Positions 16,152 through 25,426 of a stretch of DNA of 64,000 nt are shown piece by piece (within the stretch, counting starts at the first letter, position 1; each line of letters opens with the position of its first letter). The notes under the pieces were generated by a model. That model worked only from the letters and a program-made list of their open reading frames with translations, searched no databases and was not told the origin of the DNA. Made by a program: the position numbers and the translations under genes. The stretch is from assembly GCF_000318095.2 (NCBI RefSeq), contig NZ_KB290717.1, positions 184,520 to 248,519 on the forward strand, read 5' to 3'. This DNA is from Alloprevotella sp. oral taxon 473 str. F0040. Its GTDB lineage: Bacteria > Bacteroidota > Bacteroidia > Bacteroidales > Bacteroidaceae.

Positions 16152-16877
16152 TTAATTGCCAGAGGTGGATAGACATTTAAGATAAGATTCAATAGTTTTT
16201 TCGAGACCAAGGTAGAGAGCATCGCACACCAGAGCATGCCCAATGCTTACTTCATCAAGAAATGGAATTTGTTCGGAAAAGTAGGCTAGATTCTCTAAAC
16301 TCAAATCATGCCCCGCATTAATACCTAATCCTATTTTCTGGCAATGTAGCGCGCATTCTACATAAGGAGTAACTGCTTTCTTGCGATCTACACGATATTG
16401 CCTAGCATAAGGTTCCGTATAAAGTTCTACACGGTCAGCACCACAACGAAGTGCATTGTCCGCCATCTCTTTTTGGGGATCAATAAATATGGAAACGCGT
16501 ATATTTGCTTCGTGAAAGTGAGAAATGATTGGCAACAAAAATTCTGCTTTCTCTTTGGTATTCCAGCCAGAATTAGAGGTGAGTTGCTCTGGAGTATCTG
16601 GGACAAGTGTTACTTGTGCAGGTTTCACCGCGCAGACCAAGTTAATGAAGTCTTCAGTTGGATAGCCCTCTATATTAAGTTCTGTGTTGATGTGATCTTT
16701 TAACTCCAGCACATCAGAACGCCGAATATGGCGCTCATCTGGTCTCGGATGTATGGTTATACCTTGTCCACCAAATTGTTCGCAATCACGAGCTACTTGT
16801 AGTAAATCGGGATTGTTGCCACCACGAGCATTACGCAATGTAGCAAATTTATTGATGTTTACGCTCAGTTTAGTCAT
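16152..16877 (-). CDS. pdxJ: Pyridoxine 5'-phosphate synthase
   Basis: A 241-residue TIM-barrel enzyme that condenses 1-deoxyxylulose 5-phosphate with 3-amino-2-oxopropyl phosphate to form pyridoxine 5'-phosphate. Recognisable blocks: L-S-V-N-I-N-K ... [20 protein letters not shown] (phosphate and substrate loop), [24 protein letters not shown], and N-A-G-H-D-L. The ATG at 16877 gives the expected N-terminus M-T-K-L-S-V-N; a longer frame to 16919 would add 14 unlike residues. It is divergent from nadK with about 145 bases between the two starts, a shared control region in which I could not define promoters clearly. Confidence 0.95.
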   Translation of the reverse strand: MTKLSVNINKFATLRNARGGNNPDLLQVARDCEQFGGQGITIHPRPDERHIRRSDVLELKDHINTELNIEGYPTEDFINLVCAVKPAQVTLVPDTPEQLTSNSGWNTKEKAEFLLPIISHFHEANIRVSIFIDPQKEMADNALRCGADRVELYTEPYARQYRVDRKKAVTPYVECALHCQKIGLGINAGHDLSLENLAYFSEQIPFLDEVSIGHALVCDALYLGLEKTIESYLKCLSTSGN

Positions 16878-17021
16878 AATTGCTTGGTATAATGAGGAGA
16901 ATACTGTAATTTTGCTCAATGAAGCAAAGAACTTTCTTTCTCAATTTATGCCGCGAAATTACGAAAATGTTTCAAATAATGCGTGTTGTACTGTGTGAAA
17001 TGCGGCAATTTACAGATTATT

Positions 17022-17909
17022 ATGCACTCTTCTCCTCAAACAATTGCCCTATTTGGCAATAGCCACCAAGCAGATAAATTCAAATGTGCTCTGCAAATCA
17101 TTCTTAAGCTTCAACAGCTTGGGCTTGATGTGCTGGTGGCAGAAGACTTCATGCCAGTGTTGCAGGAATACGCTCCTAATGTCGTGAAGCAAGTAAACAG
17201 CTTTTGCGTAGGAAATTGTGAAGCTGATTTAGCTATTTCGATTGGAGGGGATGGAACTTTTCTTCATGCTGCCGAACGCATACGTCGTCGAGCTATTCCT
17301 ATATTGGGAATTAATTTGGGGAGACTAGGTTTTTTAGCCGATGTAAAGCCTGAAATGATTGATGTGGCTTTGGAGCGCGTCGCTTCAGGAAACTATAATA
17401 TAAGCGAGCGTAGTTTGATGGAAGTGAACACTTCAGGGGAGGTTTTAGACTCTTATCCATATGCTCTCAATGATGTAGCTCTCTTGAAGCACGATAATGC
17501 GTCTCTTATTGAAATAGAAACAAGAGTGAATGGAGAGTTACTTACTAAGTATGTAGCTGATGGGCTTGTTATTAGTACTCCGACAGGTTCTACTGCTTAT
17601 TCCTTGTCAGTAGGCGGGCCTGTTTTAGATCCGCAGTCTGCTACTTTTTGTCTTTCTCCTGTTGCTCCTCATAGTTTGACGATGCGTCCAATCGTATTGC
17701 GAGATGACGTCGATATTAAGTTCAAAGTGCATAGCCGAACTGAGCGATTTTTATTATCGGTAGACGGACGTAGTCAGAGCTTTTTGACCGAAACAGAAGT
17801 AACTCTTCGAAAGGCTGATTATAATATAGCAGTTGTTCATGTATTTTCAAACTCTTTCTTCCGTGTTTTGCGTGAGAAAATGATGTGGGGAGAGGATATA
17901 CGGGGATAG
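17022..17909 (+). CDS. nadK: NAD kinase
   Basis: A 295-residue cytoplasmic kinase that makes NADP from NAD and ATP. The active-site motif I-S-I-G-G-D-G-T-F-L-H-A holds the key Asp77; the second motif L-N-D-V-A-L-L-K and the third T-P-T-G-S-T-A-Y-S-L-S-V-G-G-P-V are both present. The start at ATG 17022 gives M-H-S-S-P-Q-T-I-A-L-F-G-N, the normal beginning; a frame open from 16983 would add 13 residues. It is divergent from pdxJ and followed, after 77 bases, by an ABC transporter gene on the same strand. Confident. Confidence 0.95.
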   Translation: MHSSPQTIALFGNSHQADKFKCALQIILKLQQLGLDVLVAEDFMPVLQEYAPNVVKQVNSFCVGNCEADLAISIGGDGTFLHAAERIRRRAIPILGINLGRLGFLADVKPEMIDVALERVASGNYNISERSLMEVNTSGEVLDSYPYALNDVALLKHDNASLIEIETRVNGELLTKYVADGLVISTPTGSTAYSLSVGGPVLDPQSATFCLSPVAPHSLTMRPIVLRDDVDIKFKVHSRTERFLLSVDGRSQSFLTETEVTLRKADYNIAVVHVFSNSFFRVLREKMMWGEDIRG

Positions 17910-17986
17910 TGTATTGTTTTTCTTACCTACGGTCTCTACTTTTAAGCTTTTTCCTAACAATAATTTATAGAAACTTTTAGAGCACA

Positions 17987-19705
17987 ATGAACTTCAGTCT
18001 TCGCTCCTATTTGCGATTCTTAGATTGGATGAAGCAATATTGGCTAGCTTATCGTTGGCTTAATATTTTAAATCTTGTTCTAGGTACTCTAGGAGTGGTT
18101 TTAAGTCTTTGTTTTGTATATCTGTTTAAGGCAGCAATAGATATTGCTACAGGAGCACAGGCTGGGAATCTGATTCTGATTCTTGTGTGTTATGTTGTGG
18201 GTACCATTCTAGAACGCATCATTGGGTTCTCGAGCGGCTGGTTGAGTACTTTACTATTTACAAAAACAGAGAACGATATGAGAATGGCTCTGTTTAGTAG
18301 ATTGATGAATAGTGATTGGCAACGGCTACAAGAATATCACAGTGGGGACGTACAAGGGCGCATATCTAAAGATGTGGAGTATTTAGTTGGCATGACAGTC
18401 AATACTTTTCCTGCGATTTTCTCGATGTTGTTTCAGCTCACAGGCGCTTTTGTCTTCCTTGGTATTTTAGATTTTCGACTTGCGCTGTGTTTACTCTTGA
18501 TCACACCCCTAGTATTCTTACTTCGTCGACTCTACATCAGAAAACAACGAGAACTTACTCACAAGGTGAGAGAACAAGATGCGGAAGTACTTTCTAGATA
18601 TCAAGAGGCCTCTCAGCACTTTCTGGTGATAAAAACTCATCGTGCCTATTCTATAATGAGGAAACGACTAGGAACTGCTCAGTTGGAAATGGAAAAAAGG
18701 GTTGTTCAAAAACTCAAGTACTCTGTTCGACCATTTCTTTTGATGCGCCTTGGTTTTGACTTAGCATATCTAGTTGTATTTGTTTGGGGAGTTATAGGCT
18801 TGCAAAATGAGTGGATAACTTATGGGGCGCTCATGGCTTATGTGCAATTAGTAGCTCGAGTACAATCTCCTTTGAAAAATCTTTCTCAGTATGTTAATGC
18901 TGTTATTCAAGGGCATATAGCATTTGAACGCGTCGTAGCTCTAGAAAGTATAGATCGGGATGTTTACTCACAAGAAGATATAACAGAGGATTCTAGTCTT
19001 AGAGTACTTCGTGAGCAGATGCTGAGAGGTAGTATAGCATTTACATTATCTTTATCCAATGTGCACTATAAGTACAGTTCAAATTCACGTAAGATACTAG
19101 AGGATTTTTCTTGTAACTTCCCTTTAGGTAGTGTGTCAGCTATACTTGGTGAGACTGGAACAGGAAAGACTACGTTGGTTCGTATGTTACTTGGTCTTAT
19201 AACTCCTCAGGAGGGGAGGATAGAATGGTGTTTGGAGGGAGGAAGGAGTTATCCATATTCTCTTCTTGGAAGAGATGCTTTAGCTTATGTACCTCAAGGT
19301 AACACACTACTTTCTGGCACAATACGAGACAACTTATTATTGGCATTTCCTGATGCCACAGAGGAACAAATGCAATCAGCATTATATGTGGCAGCAGCCG
19401 ATTTTGTGTTTTCCTTGCCGCTAGGTTTAGATACGATATGTCATGAATTTGGGGGAGGACTTTCAGAAGGACAGGCTCAACGTATATGCATAGCTCGTGC
19501 ATTGCTTCGTCCATGTCCAATACTTATTTTTGACGAGAGTACTTCTGCGTTGGATGTTGCAACGGAAGAGTTGGTAATAAAACGACTAATTTCATATTGT
19601 CAAAAGAAAACCTTGATATTCATTACTCATCGTCCTGCGATTTTGGAACACTGTACTCAAGTAGTTCAACTTGAACGTCTGTATAAATTCCATGACCATG
19701 AATAG
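17987..19705 (+). CDS. ABC transporter, fused membrane and ATPase domains
   Basis: A 572-residue half-transporter of exporter type. Five or six membrane helices occupy about residues 25-285; the nucleotide-binding domain follows with Walker A G-E-T-G-T-G-K-T (388-395), the Q-loop in Y-V-P-Q-G-N, signature G-L-S-E-G-Q-A-Q-R (L-S-E-G-Q instead of L-S-G-G-Q), Walker B I-L-I-F-D-E-S-T-S-A-L-D and the H-loop in F-I-T-H-R. It would act as a homodimer in the inner membrane unless a partner lies elsewhere. The cargo cannot be told (lipid, peptide or drug). It ends the nadK-linked run; no terminator is evident directly after it, though an intrinsic terminator occurs at 19856. Confidence 0.9.
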   Translation: MNFSLRSYLRFLDWMKQYWLAYRWLNILNLVLGTLGVVLSLCFVYLFKAAIDIATGAQAGNLILILVCYVVGTILERIIGFSSGWLSTLLFTKTENDMRMALFSRLMNSDWQRLQEYHSGDVQGRISKDVEYLVGMTVNTFPAIFSMLFQLTGAFVFLGILDFRLALCLLLITPLVFLLRRLYIRKQRELTHKVREQDAEVLSRYQEASQHFLVIKTHRAYSIMRKRLGTAQLEMEKRVVQKLKYSVRPFLLMRLGFDLAYLVVFVWGVIGLQNEWITYGALMAYVQLVARVQSPLKNLSQYVNAVIQGHIAFERVVALESIDRDVYSQEDITEDSSLRVLREQMLRGSIAFTLSLSNVHYKYSSNSRKILEDFSCNFPLGSVSAILGETGTGKTTLVRMLLGLITPQEGRIEWCLEGGRSYPYSLLGRDALAYVPQGNTLLSGTIRDNLLLAFPDATEEQMQSALYVAAADFVFSLPLGLDTICHEFGGGLSEGQAQRICIARALLRPCPILIFDESTSALDVATEELVIKRLISYCQKKTLIFITHRPAILEHCTQVVQLERLYKFHDHE

Positions 19706-19785
19706 CTATTCAATGCGTAATTGGTAAGTTGACCTATCATCTTCAACTGATTAAGATTTTTTTCTTCTGGTTTCTCTACAATTTG

Positions 19786-19817
19786 TTTGGAATAAATGTA
19801 GAAAGGGTGTAACTTTG
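19786..19817 (+). promoter_or_regulatory. Promoter ahead of a terminator and the HAD gene
   Basis: TTTG (19786-19789), 20-base spacer, TAACTTTG (19810-19817): a strong consensus match. The predicted start is near 19824, only about 30 bases before an intrinsic terminator. Confidence 0.65.
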
Positions 19818-19855
19818 CATTGTTTTCATGGTATTAGATTTAAGGTTAAAAGAAG

Positions 19856-19890
19856 ATTGGTTGTCGGGAGACAATCAATTTTTATTTTAT
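19856..19890 (+). terminator. Intrinsic terminator inside the HAD gene leader
   Basis: ATTGGTTGTC (19856-19865) pairs with GACAATCAAT (19870-19879) with one G-U pair around a GGGA tetraloop, followed by TTTTATTTTAT. It is the classical shape of a rho-independent terminator. Confidence 0.7.
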
Positions 19891-19984
19891 ACCAAACACA
19901 TTTTATGCAATTCTTTCTTGTGGACATAGGTTTCTCCTTTGTTTCCTTTATACTTCTCACTTTTTAATAAGCAATGCATTAAAG

Positions 19985-20629
19985 ATGAAAGCTGCTCTCT
20001 TCGATTTAGATGGTGTTCTCATTGATACTGAAAGCCAATACGAGTCTTTTTGGCGAGGTATTGGGCAAGATTTTTTGCCTGAACGATCTGGTTTTGCTCA
20101 GGATATTAAAGGTATGTCGTTAGTGCAAATCTATCATTCCTATTTTTCTAACTTAGAGTCTTTGCAAGCTGAAATTACTCGTCGTCTTGATGATTTTGAG
20201 AGAAAGATGCATTATCCTCTTTTTGAAGGTGTGATTTCATTTCTTTCTCAATTACAAGAGATGAATGTCCGATGTGCTGTTGTGACTAGCAGTAATAGAG
20301 CGAAAATGAAGAAAGTGTATGCTCAGCATCCCAGATTTTTTAGCTGCTTCTCTGAGGTTTTTACAGCCGAACATGTGCTTCACTCCAAACCTTGGCCAGA
20401 TTGTTATTTGAATGCTGCTGATGTTTTGGGGGTTGAAATACAAAAATGTGTTGTTTTTGAAGATAGTATTAATGGGCTCAAGGCTGGACGTGATAGCGGT
20501 GCACAAGTAGTTGCCCTATCGACTTCTTTACCTCGTGAAGTCTTAACTAAGAGTAAATACTCTATGTTATACGATGAGTTAATAGAAAACTTTTTACAAA
20601 TAGTTCCCGAAAAGCTTTTTAGCGACTAA
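19985..20629 (+). CDS. HAD family phosphatase, beta-phosphoglucomutase-like
   Basis: A 214-residue HAD hydrolase of subfamily IA. Motif I is L-F-D-L-D-G-V-L-I-D-T-E (Asp7 or Asp8 and Asp10 region), motif II V-V-T-S-S-N, motif III S-K-P-W-P-D-C-Y-L-N-A-A and motif IV V-V-F-E-D-S-I-N-G-L-K-A-G. The helical cap between residues 15 and 85 is of the beta-phosphoglucomutase type, but members also act as simple sugar-phosphate phosphatases. ATG 19985 precedes motif I with the normal spacing. The gene sits after a 160-base leader that contains an intrinsic terminator, so expression may depend on read-through, or it may use a second start not visible to me. Confidence 0.88.
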   Translation: MKAALFDLDGVLIDTESQYESFWRGIGQDFLPERSGFAQDIKGMSLVQIYHSYFSNLESLQAEITRRLDDFERKMHYPLFEGVISFLSQLQEMNVRCAVVTSSNRAKMKKVYAQHPRFFSCFSEVFTAEHVLHSKPWPDCYLNAADVLGVEIQKCVVFEDSINGLKAGRDSGAQVVALSTSLPREVLTKSKYSMLYDELIENFLQIVPEKLFSD

Positions 20630-20784
20630 AGGACTTACTTTCAGGGCTAAGAAATGAAGGAAGCGCATCCTTTGGGTATAGACTTTGCTACTAGTATAGA
20701 TGAAAACTTGTTTGTGAATTCTGTTGAGTGACTAGGACTAAAGATAGAACTCACAATAGATTTCCAGGGCTAAAATATAAACTT

Positions 20785-21876
20785 ATGAATATTCCTCCGA
20801 TTGCTTTGTTTTTGATGCTTTTACCCATAGCTGGACAAATATATGTGTCTTATGGGGTTTGGCAAGTTTTACCCTATATTTTGTGGTTGAGGATAGTAAC
20901 TGTTTCTTTAATGGCTTTGGCTTTCCTTTCCTTTTTTGTCGCAATGAGTGGTTGGCTAGATAAACTTCCACTAGAAATAGCTACTATAGGTTACAATCTA
21001 GGTACTTCATGGATTGTTGTCCTTCTTTACATGGCTATTCTTTTTGCTATAGTTCATATTTGTGGCTTATTAGCTTGGATACCTAAGCAATATCTTCATC
21101 AAAGCTACTTAGGAACTACCATATTGTGTGGGCTTCTCTTAGTATTATTCTCATATGCTCGTTATCATTACGAGGATAAAAAGCGTGTGGAACTAGTACT
21201 TAATGGTAAAGGTAAGATTAAAGAGCCTAAAAAACTAGTGTTAGTGAGTGATCTTCACTTAGGGTATCATAATCGACGTCAAGATTTGCATCGTTGGTTG
21301 GAGCAGATAAAGGCCGAGGAACCCGATGCGCTTTTAATTGCTGGTGATTTGATTGATAGGACCATCAAACCTGTAAAAGAAGAAAGGGCAGAAGAAGAGT
21401 TCAAAGAACTTGGTTTTCCTGTTTACGCTATCTATGGTAACCATGACTATTACACAGGAGTTGCTGCTGATCGTGAGTTCTGTGAGAAAGCAGGAATTAA
21501 GCTTCTAAAAGATGAGATTGCATATTTCGATGACATTGCTATTATAGGAAGAGACGACAGGACTAATGTTCATCGTAAGACATTAGCACAACTAATGGAT
21601 AATGTTGATCGGTCTAAGTATATTATTGAGTTAGACCACCAGCCTTATCATTTGGAGGAAGCTGAGGAAAATTGTGTTGATTTTGAGTTTGCAGGGCATA
21701 CTCATCATGGTCAGGTCTGGCCTGGGAATTGGCTAACTGAAGCTATTTATGAAAATGCGTATGGTGTTTCTCAACGTAAAGGTACAACCTATTACGTAAG
21801 TTCTGGATTAGGAATTTGGGGAGCAAAATTTCGCATTGGTACCCAGAGTGAATTTCTTGTAGTTACTTTCAGGTGA
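20785..21876 (+). CDS. Membrane-anchored metallophosphoesterase
   Basis: About 363 residues. Four hydrophobic helices fill roughly residues 5-150, followed by a calcineurin-like phosphoesterase domain with V-S-D-L-H-L-G-Y-H (metal ligands), L-I-A-G-D-L-I-D, I-Y-G-N-H-D-Y-Y and F-A-G-H-T-H-H-G-Q-V-W-P. It resembles YaeI/YkuE-type enzymes, some of which act on UDP-diacylglucosamine-like lipids or other membrane phosphoesters. Substrate unknown. Start ATG 20785 places the first helix directly after a short N-terminus; a GTG at 20728 would add 19 residues. It ends 35 bases before a 16-bp hairpin terminator. Confidence 0.87.
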   Translation: MNIPPIALFLMLLPIAGQIYVSYGVWQVLPYILWLRIVTVSLMALAFLSFFVAMSGWLDKLPLEIATIGYNLGTSWIVVLLYMAILFAIVHICGLLAWIPKQYLHQSYLGTTILCGLLLVLFSYARYHYEDKKRVELVLNGKGKIKEPKKLVLVSDLHLGYHNRRQDLHRWLEQIKAEEPDALLIAGDLIDRTIKPVKEERAEEEFKELGFPVYAIYGNHDYYTGVAADREFCEKAGIKLLKDEIAYFDDIAIIGRDDRTNVHRKTLAQLMDNVDRSKYIIELDHQPYHLEEAEENCVDFEFAGHTHHGQVWPGNWLTEAIYENAYGVSQRKGTTYYVSSGLGIWGAKFRIGTQSEFLVVTFR

Positions 21877-21910
21877 TAGTCGTATTCATCAAAGTCGTGT
21901 CTTGAATTAC

Positions 21911-21949
21911 AAACAGGCTGAAATCCCAAAAATGGATTTCAGCCTGTTT
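21911..21949. terminator. Terminator hairpin after the phosphoesterase gene
   Basis: A perfect 16-bp stem: 21911-21926 with 21934-21949, 7-nt loop, ending in GTTTCGTT. It lies between convergent genes and can serve both strands. Confidence 0.8.
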
Positions 21950-22045
21950 CGTTAAGTCTCTTATTAAACTAAATAGGAGAGTATCAAGGATCAATAGTAT
22001 GCCTATTGCTCATTGGGAATAAAATATATCGGTGTAGAAAGAGGA

Positions 22046-22990
22046 TTAATTCTTGATCACTACTTCCTTAATTTGAACTTGATTTCGAGTTAGGAGTTGC
22101 GAACTACTATTTATGACACGTTGACCATCATTTTCTTTCAGGAAAAAGAAAAAAGAACGTATTGTACTTCTTGTGCGAGGATCAGTTAGAATCTCCCAGA
22201 CAGAACGAACAAGAGGGTATTCACCTGTTGCTATGTAGTACTGATAGGGGCGCTGCCAATCTGCTTTAGCTTTCCCTACTTTACCAACAAGCATTACTCT
22301 AACGTCAAGGTCATAGAAGTTTTGTAATGTGGTTGTGTCTCCTTGATGAACTCGTAACCAGTCTGTAGAAACAACTCCTATAGCATTGGGATTATCCTTA
22401 ATCGTTTGAATAACTTTCAAGTTGCTGCCTTGTGCAAAGATGTTCCCTTTTAGGTCTTTACCATTATTGAGACTGTCTTTCATATAACGAACCGTGCTGG
22501 ATCCTGACGCATCAAAAACAAGGCTAAGTTCCCCTTTCTTGCTACCCATCTCAAGTTGCTCCCAACGAGTTATCTTGCCTTGGACAATCTTACGTAGTTC
22601 ATTAACATTGATAACCGTATCTGGATTCTCTTTGTTCACTATGAGTGCAAATGCATCATAGGCTATCTTGGACTGAAGTAAGGGAAGATTGTGCTGCCCT
22701 ACAATAGCTTTTTCGTTGTCATTTAAGGGTCTTGTTGAGATAGCCATTCTAACACTATCAGCAAGTAATAAGCGAATTGCAGAATCCTCACTGCAATATA
22801 GAGGAAGCATTACAGATTCTGGTTTGCGAAGACCATAAAGTTGGGATAGTTCTTGAAGAATAGGGAGGAAACTTACATCAGCTGCAAATTTTACATCGTC
22901 TTCGTGCAAATAGGAATTAGCTTTCTTAGGATTAGTACCACAACTAACTAATAATAGTAGTAGAAGAAAAGGGAAAAGAAGTTTACGCAT
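22046..22990 (-). CDS. PstS-like phosphate-binding-type lipoprotein
   Basis: A 314-residue lipoprotein: M-R-K-L-L-F-P ... L-V-S-C signal, Cys17. The rest is a periplasmic binding-protein fold of the PstS class, with S-T-R-P-L-N, I-V-N-K-E-N-P-D-T and the anion-binding loop F-D-A-S-G-S-S-T-V-R-Y (typical S-G-T/S in PstS). No pstC, pstA or pstB gene is near. In Bacteroidales such single PstS-like proteins lie next to tonB-exbD-exbB, as here, and may be part of an envelope complex rather than a phosphate importer; that is inference. It runs in the same direction as the tonB cluster but is separated from it by 261 bases and a hairpin. Confidence 0.8.
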   Translation of the reverse strand: MRKLLFPFLLLLLLVSCGTNPKKANSYLHEDDVKFAADVSFLPILQELSQLYGLRKPESVMLPLYCSEDSAIRLLLADSVRMAISTRPLNDNEKAIVGQHNLPLLQSKIAYDAFALIVNKENPDTVINVNELRKIVQGKITRWEQLEMGSKKGELSLVFDASGSSTVRYMKDSLNNGKDLKGNIFAQGSNLKVIQTIKDNPNAIGVVSTDWLRVHQGDTTTLQNFYDLDVRVMLVGKVGKAKADWQRPYQYYIATGEYPLVRSVWEILTDPRTRSTIRSFFFFLKENDGQRVINSSSQLLTRNQVQIKEVVIKN

Positions 22991-23168
22991 AGTCGAAAGT
23001 AAATGGATATTATAATGATGAAGTATAGGGGGATGGAAGCAAAATGGGGCTTTATAATAGGAGACAATGTGTGTGCAAAAATATCGTAAACTCAGATAGA
23101 ACTACACTTCAATACGCCCCAAAAAAGAAAAGGCTATAAAGTATTAAACTCTTATATGGGATAAAAAG

Positions 23169-23205
23169 AACCTGCGCCTCATGGCCGAGGCCTAAGACGC
23201 AGGTT
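23169..23205 (-). terminator. Terminator hairpin after tonB
   Basis: AACCTGCG (23169-23176) pairs with CGCAGGTT (23198-23205), with an inner CCTC/GAGG helix. It lies 47 bases past the tonB stop. Confidence 0.65.
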
Positions 23206-23251
23206 GATGGATTATGCAGTTTAGAGTCATTCTAACTCACAAAACTGATGA

Positions 23252-24115
23252 TTAGTTTTGGATGGAGTATCGTACGGGAAGGGTAAACCATACACGTACG
23301 GGACGACCTTGCTGCTTACCAGGGATGAAGCGTGGGAGAGATTTTACTACTCGAATAGCTTCTTTATCGCAGTGTGATTCAAGAGATTTTATTACTTGAA
23401 CATCACCAATAGAACCATTTGCCTCTACCACAAAACGGAGTTGCACGGTTCCTTGGATTTCTTGTTCAACTGCAATGGCTGGGTATTTAATGTTCTTTGC
23501 TACATAGGCAAGAAGTGCTGCTTCTCCTCCAGGGAATTGAGCTTGTTGTTCCACTACAGAGTAGATGGGGGCTTCTTCTTCCTTTTGAGCGGTTTGCGCT
23601 ACTGAACCACCAGCTTCTTGACCTTTAAGAAGATCGTCGATGGTTCCCTTACCATTAGCGTCACCAGCATAGTCTGCCACTGCTACTGCAATGTTACTAC
23701 GGTTCAGCTCGTCTTGGTTTTTTACCTTCTTGCTTTCATCAACTTTGTCGACGATGTCAGGAACTGTGAAACCAACTGAAGCACGTACCGCAACTTTTTG
23801 AAGCTGCTCTTGCTTGGGCTGCTCCTCTTGCTTTTGTACTTTCGGTTCTTCTTTCTTCAGTTCATCCTTTTTCAACTCTGACAATTCAGTTACAGCTTCT
23901 GTATCTGCTGCCAAAGATGCTTGGATGGCTTCCTTCGCTTTTGCGTAGGTGAAAATCAAACCAGCGATGACTGCAATACCCACGAGGATATCAATAATCG
24001 CATAGAGGTGACGTCTACCAGCTTTAGAACGCAAATCATAAGCACCGTAGCTCTTATTACGTCCTTCAAAGACGAGGTCGCACCATTCGCGCGAAATAAT
24101 ATCGACTTTTGACAT
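23252..24115 (-). CDS. TonB family energy transducer
   Basis: A 287-residue inner-membrane protein that carries proton-motive energy to outer-membrane receptors. Residues 1-36 are cytoplasmic with G-R-N-K-S-Y-G-A-Y-D-L-R, one membrane helix follows (about 38-58), then a Lys/Glu/Gln/Pro-rich linker (about 85-110), and a C-terminal TonB domain (about 205-287) with Q-F-P-G-G-E-A-A-L-L-A-Y, K-Y-P-A-I-A, I-Q-G-T-V-Q-L-R-F-V-V and V-R-V-W-F-T-L-P-V. It is the last gene of the exbB-exbD-exbD-tonB run; spacing to exbD is 23 bases. The Y-G-A-Y-D-L-R cytoplasmic head is a Bacteroidota trait. Confidence 0.92.
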   Translation of the reverse strand: MSKVDIISREWCDLVFEGRNKSYGAYDLRSKAGRRHLYAIIDILVGIAVIAGLIFTYAKAKEAIQASLAADTEAVTELSELKKDELKKEEPKVQKQEEQPKQEQLQKVAVRASVGFTVPDIVDKVDESKKVKNQDELNRSNIAVAVADYAGDANGKGTIDDLLKGQEAGGSVAQTAQKEEEAPIYSVVEQQAQFPGGEAALLAYVAKNIKYPAIAVEQEIQGTVQLRFVVEANGSIGDVQVIKSLESHCDKEAIRVVKSLPRFIPGKQQGRPVRVWFTLPVRYSIQN

Positions 24116-24138
24116 AGGGATTACTGTTACTTATGAAT

Positions 24139-24768
24139 TTACTTTTTACTAAACTCTTCTACCATCTTCTTGTCTTGATCGTTTACTTTGTCGATCACAT
24201 ATTTTCCGATGTAGCAGTTTTGCATTTCGTCGAGCACATCAATCAAGTTAAGATAGGTAGACTCATCCATTGGTTTGATAATAGCCGTTGGAGTGCCGTC
24301 TGCATTCTTAATCTTGCGAAGTTCTTCCTTGAATGCTTCCTTGTTCTTCTTTGCTTGTTCAACGTTACCTGTAAATTGAGCTTGCAGTTTACGTCTTAGA
24401 GCATCTACTTGAACTTTGGCTTTCTGGTTCTTATGCAGTAGAACTGCACGAATACCATCTTTACCATAGGTGGTTTCTTGGAGTTGAGCTTCGGAGGGCT
24501 TACCTTCGAAATAATAGAGTTTATTGTCTTTGCCAATGATAATCGTGATAGCCTCATCGGTCTGTACTTGGCTCTTTTGCTCCTTTTTAATGTCATCCTT
24601 GTCGGAAGGCATCGTGATTTCCATCGTTTGGGGCTTGAGCAGGGTTGTACAGAGCATGAAGAAAGTCACGAGCAACATAATCATGTCGACCATAGGAGTG
24701 AAGTCGACACGGGCGTTCATTTTCTTTTGCTTGGAATTGCTATTCCCGCCTGTATCTAATTGTGCCAT
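24139..24768 (-). CDS. ExbD family biopolymer transporter (second copy)
   Basis: A 209-residue single-pass membrane protein of the ExbD/TolR family. N-terminal basic region with V-D-F-T-P-M-V-D-M-I-M-L-L-V-T-F-F-M-L (residues about 22-40), where the Asp within the helix start (V-D-M) is the proton-path residue of this family. The periplasmic part is about 165 residues, with a charged helical stretch. It lies 17 bases from the preceding exbD and 23 from tonB. Two unequal ExbD copies are standard in Bacteroidota and may form a heteromeric stator with ExbB. Confidence 0.92.
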   Translation of the reverse strand: MAQLDTGGNSNSKQKKMNARVDFTPMVDMIMLLVTFFMLCTTLLKPQTMEITMPSDKDDIKKEQKSQVQTDEAITIIIGKDNKLYYFEGKPSEAQLQETTYGKDGIRAVLLHKNQKAKVQVDALRRKLQAQFTGNVEQAKKNKEAFKEELRKIKNADGTPTAIIKPMDESTYLNLIDVLDEMQNCYIGKYVIDKVNDQDKKMVEEFSKK

Positions 24769-24785
24769 AACTTTGTTCTATCAGA

Positions 24786-25403
24786 TTATTTGTCCTCGCC
24801 ACCTTTCAGTGTCGTGATAAGATTGTATCGCGGCTCATCAATAGCGCGCAAGGAGTTCATAACATTCTTGATCGTGCTGTAAGGCGTGCTCTTGTCAGCC
24901 TTAATAGCGATACGCATGTTCTCGCCATTAGCTTCGCGGGCAGCCGATACCCAGTCTTTCAGTTCATTGTTCAAACTATCACAAGGAATACCAGCTTCAG
25001 CACTTTCGGTGAGAAGTTTGTTACGCTTGGAGGCTTCAGTGTCAACCCATCCTGCGATGGTGTTGAAGGGAGTACCAAATGTAGGAACTTCAGAGAAAGC
25101 TTTGAGCTGTGCATCTGTGAGACTCAATTTCTTCTGTTCGATCAATTTCTCCGCCATCGCCTTTTGGCCATTAGGATTATCCATGTTCATGAATACTTTT
25201 CCTTCTGGATTGATGAAAATGGTGAGAAGATTGCTTTCTGGAATCTTAATTTCTGAAACAGAGCCAGGAACATTTACCTTTACAGGTTCTTCCTTGGTGA
25301 AAGTTGCAGTAAGCATAAAGAAGGTAAGCAGCAGGACCATGACGTCACTCATCGGCGTCATGTCGATGAATGTGTCTTGTTTTTTTACATGAAAACGTCC
25401 CAT
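24786..25403 (-). CDS. ExbD family biopolymer transporter (first copy)
   Basis: A 205-residue ExbD-type protein: M-G-R-F-H-V-K-K-Q-D-T-F-I-D-M-T-P-M-S-D-V-M-V-L-L-L, with the family's helix-start Asp in M-S-D-V. The helix covers about residues 18-38. The periplasmic part differs clearly from that of the second copy. It begins 23 bases after exbB and ends 17 bases before the second exbD, so these are translationally close. It should couple proton flow through the ExbB pentamer to TonB. Confidence 0.92.
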   Translation of the reverse strand: MGRFHVKKQDTFIDMTPMSDVMVLLLTFFMLTATFTKEEPVKVNVPGSVSEIKIPESNLLTIFINPEGKVFMNMDNPNGQKAMAEKLIEQKKLSLTDAQLKAFSEVPTFGTPFNTIAGWVDTEASKRNKLLTESAEAGIPCDSLNNELKDWVSAAREANGENMRIAIKADKSTPYSTIKNVMNSLRAIDEPRYNLITTLKGGEDK

Positions 25404-25426
25404 GTTGTCTTGTTACCTTTTTATGA

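Noticed and set aside
24886-25392. Plus-strand open frame of 168 codons opposite an exbD gene
   Set aside because: ExbD is well recognised on the minus strand; the opposite frame has no motif or plausible start.
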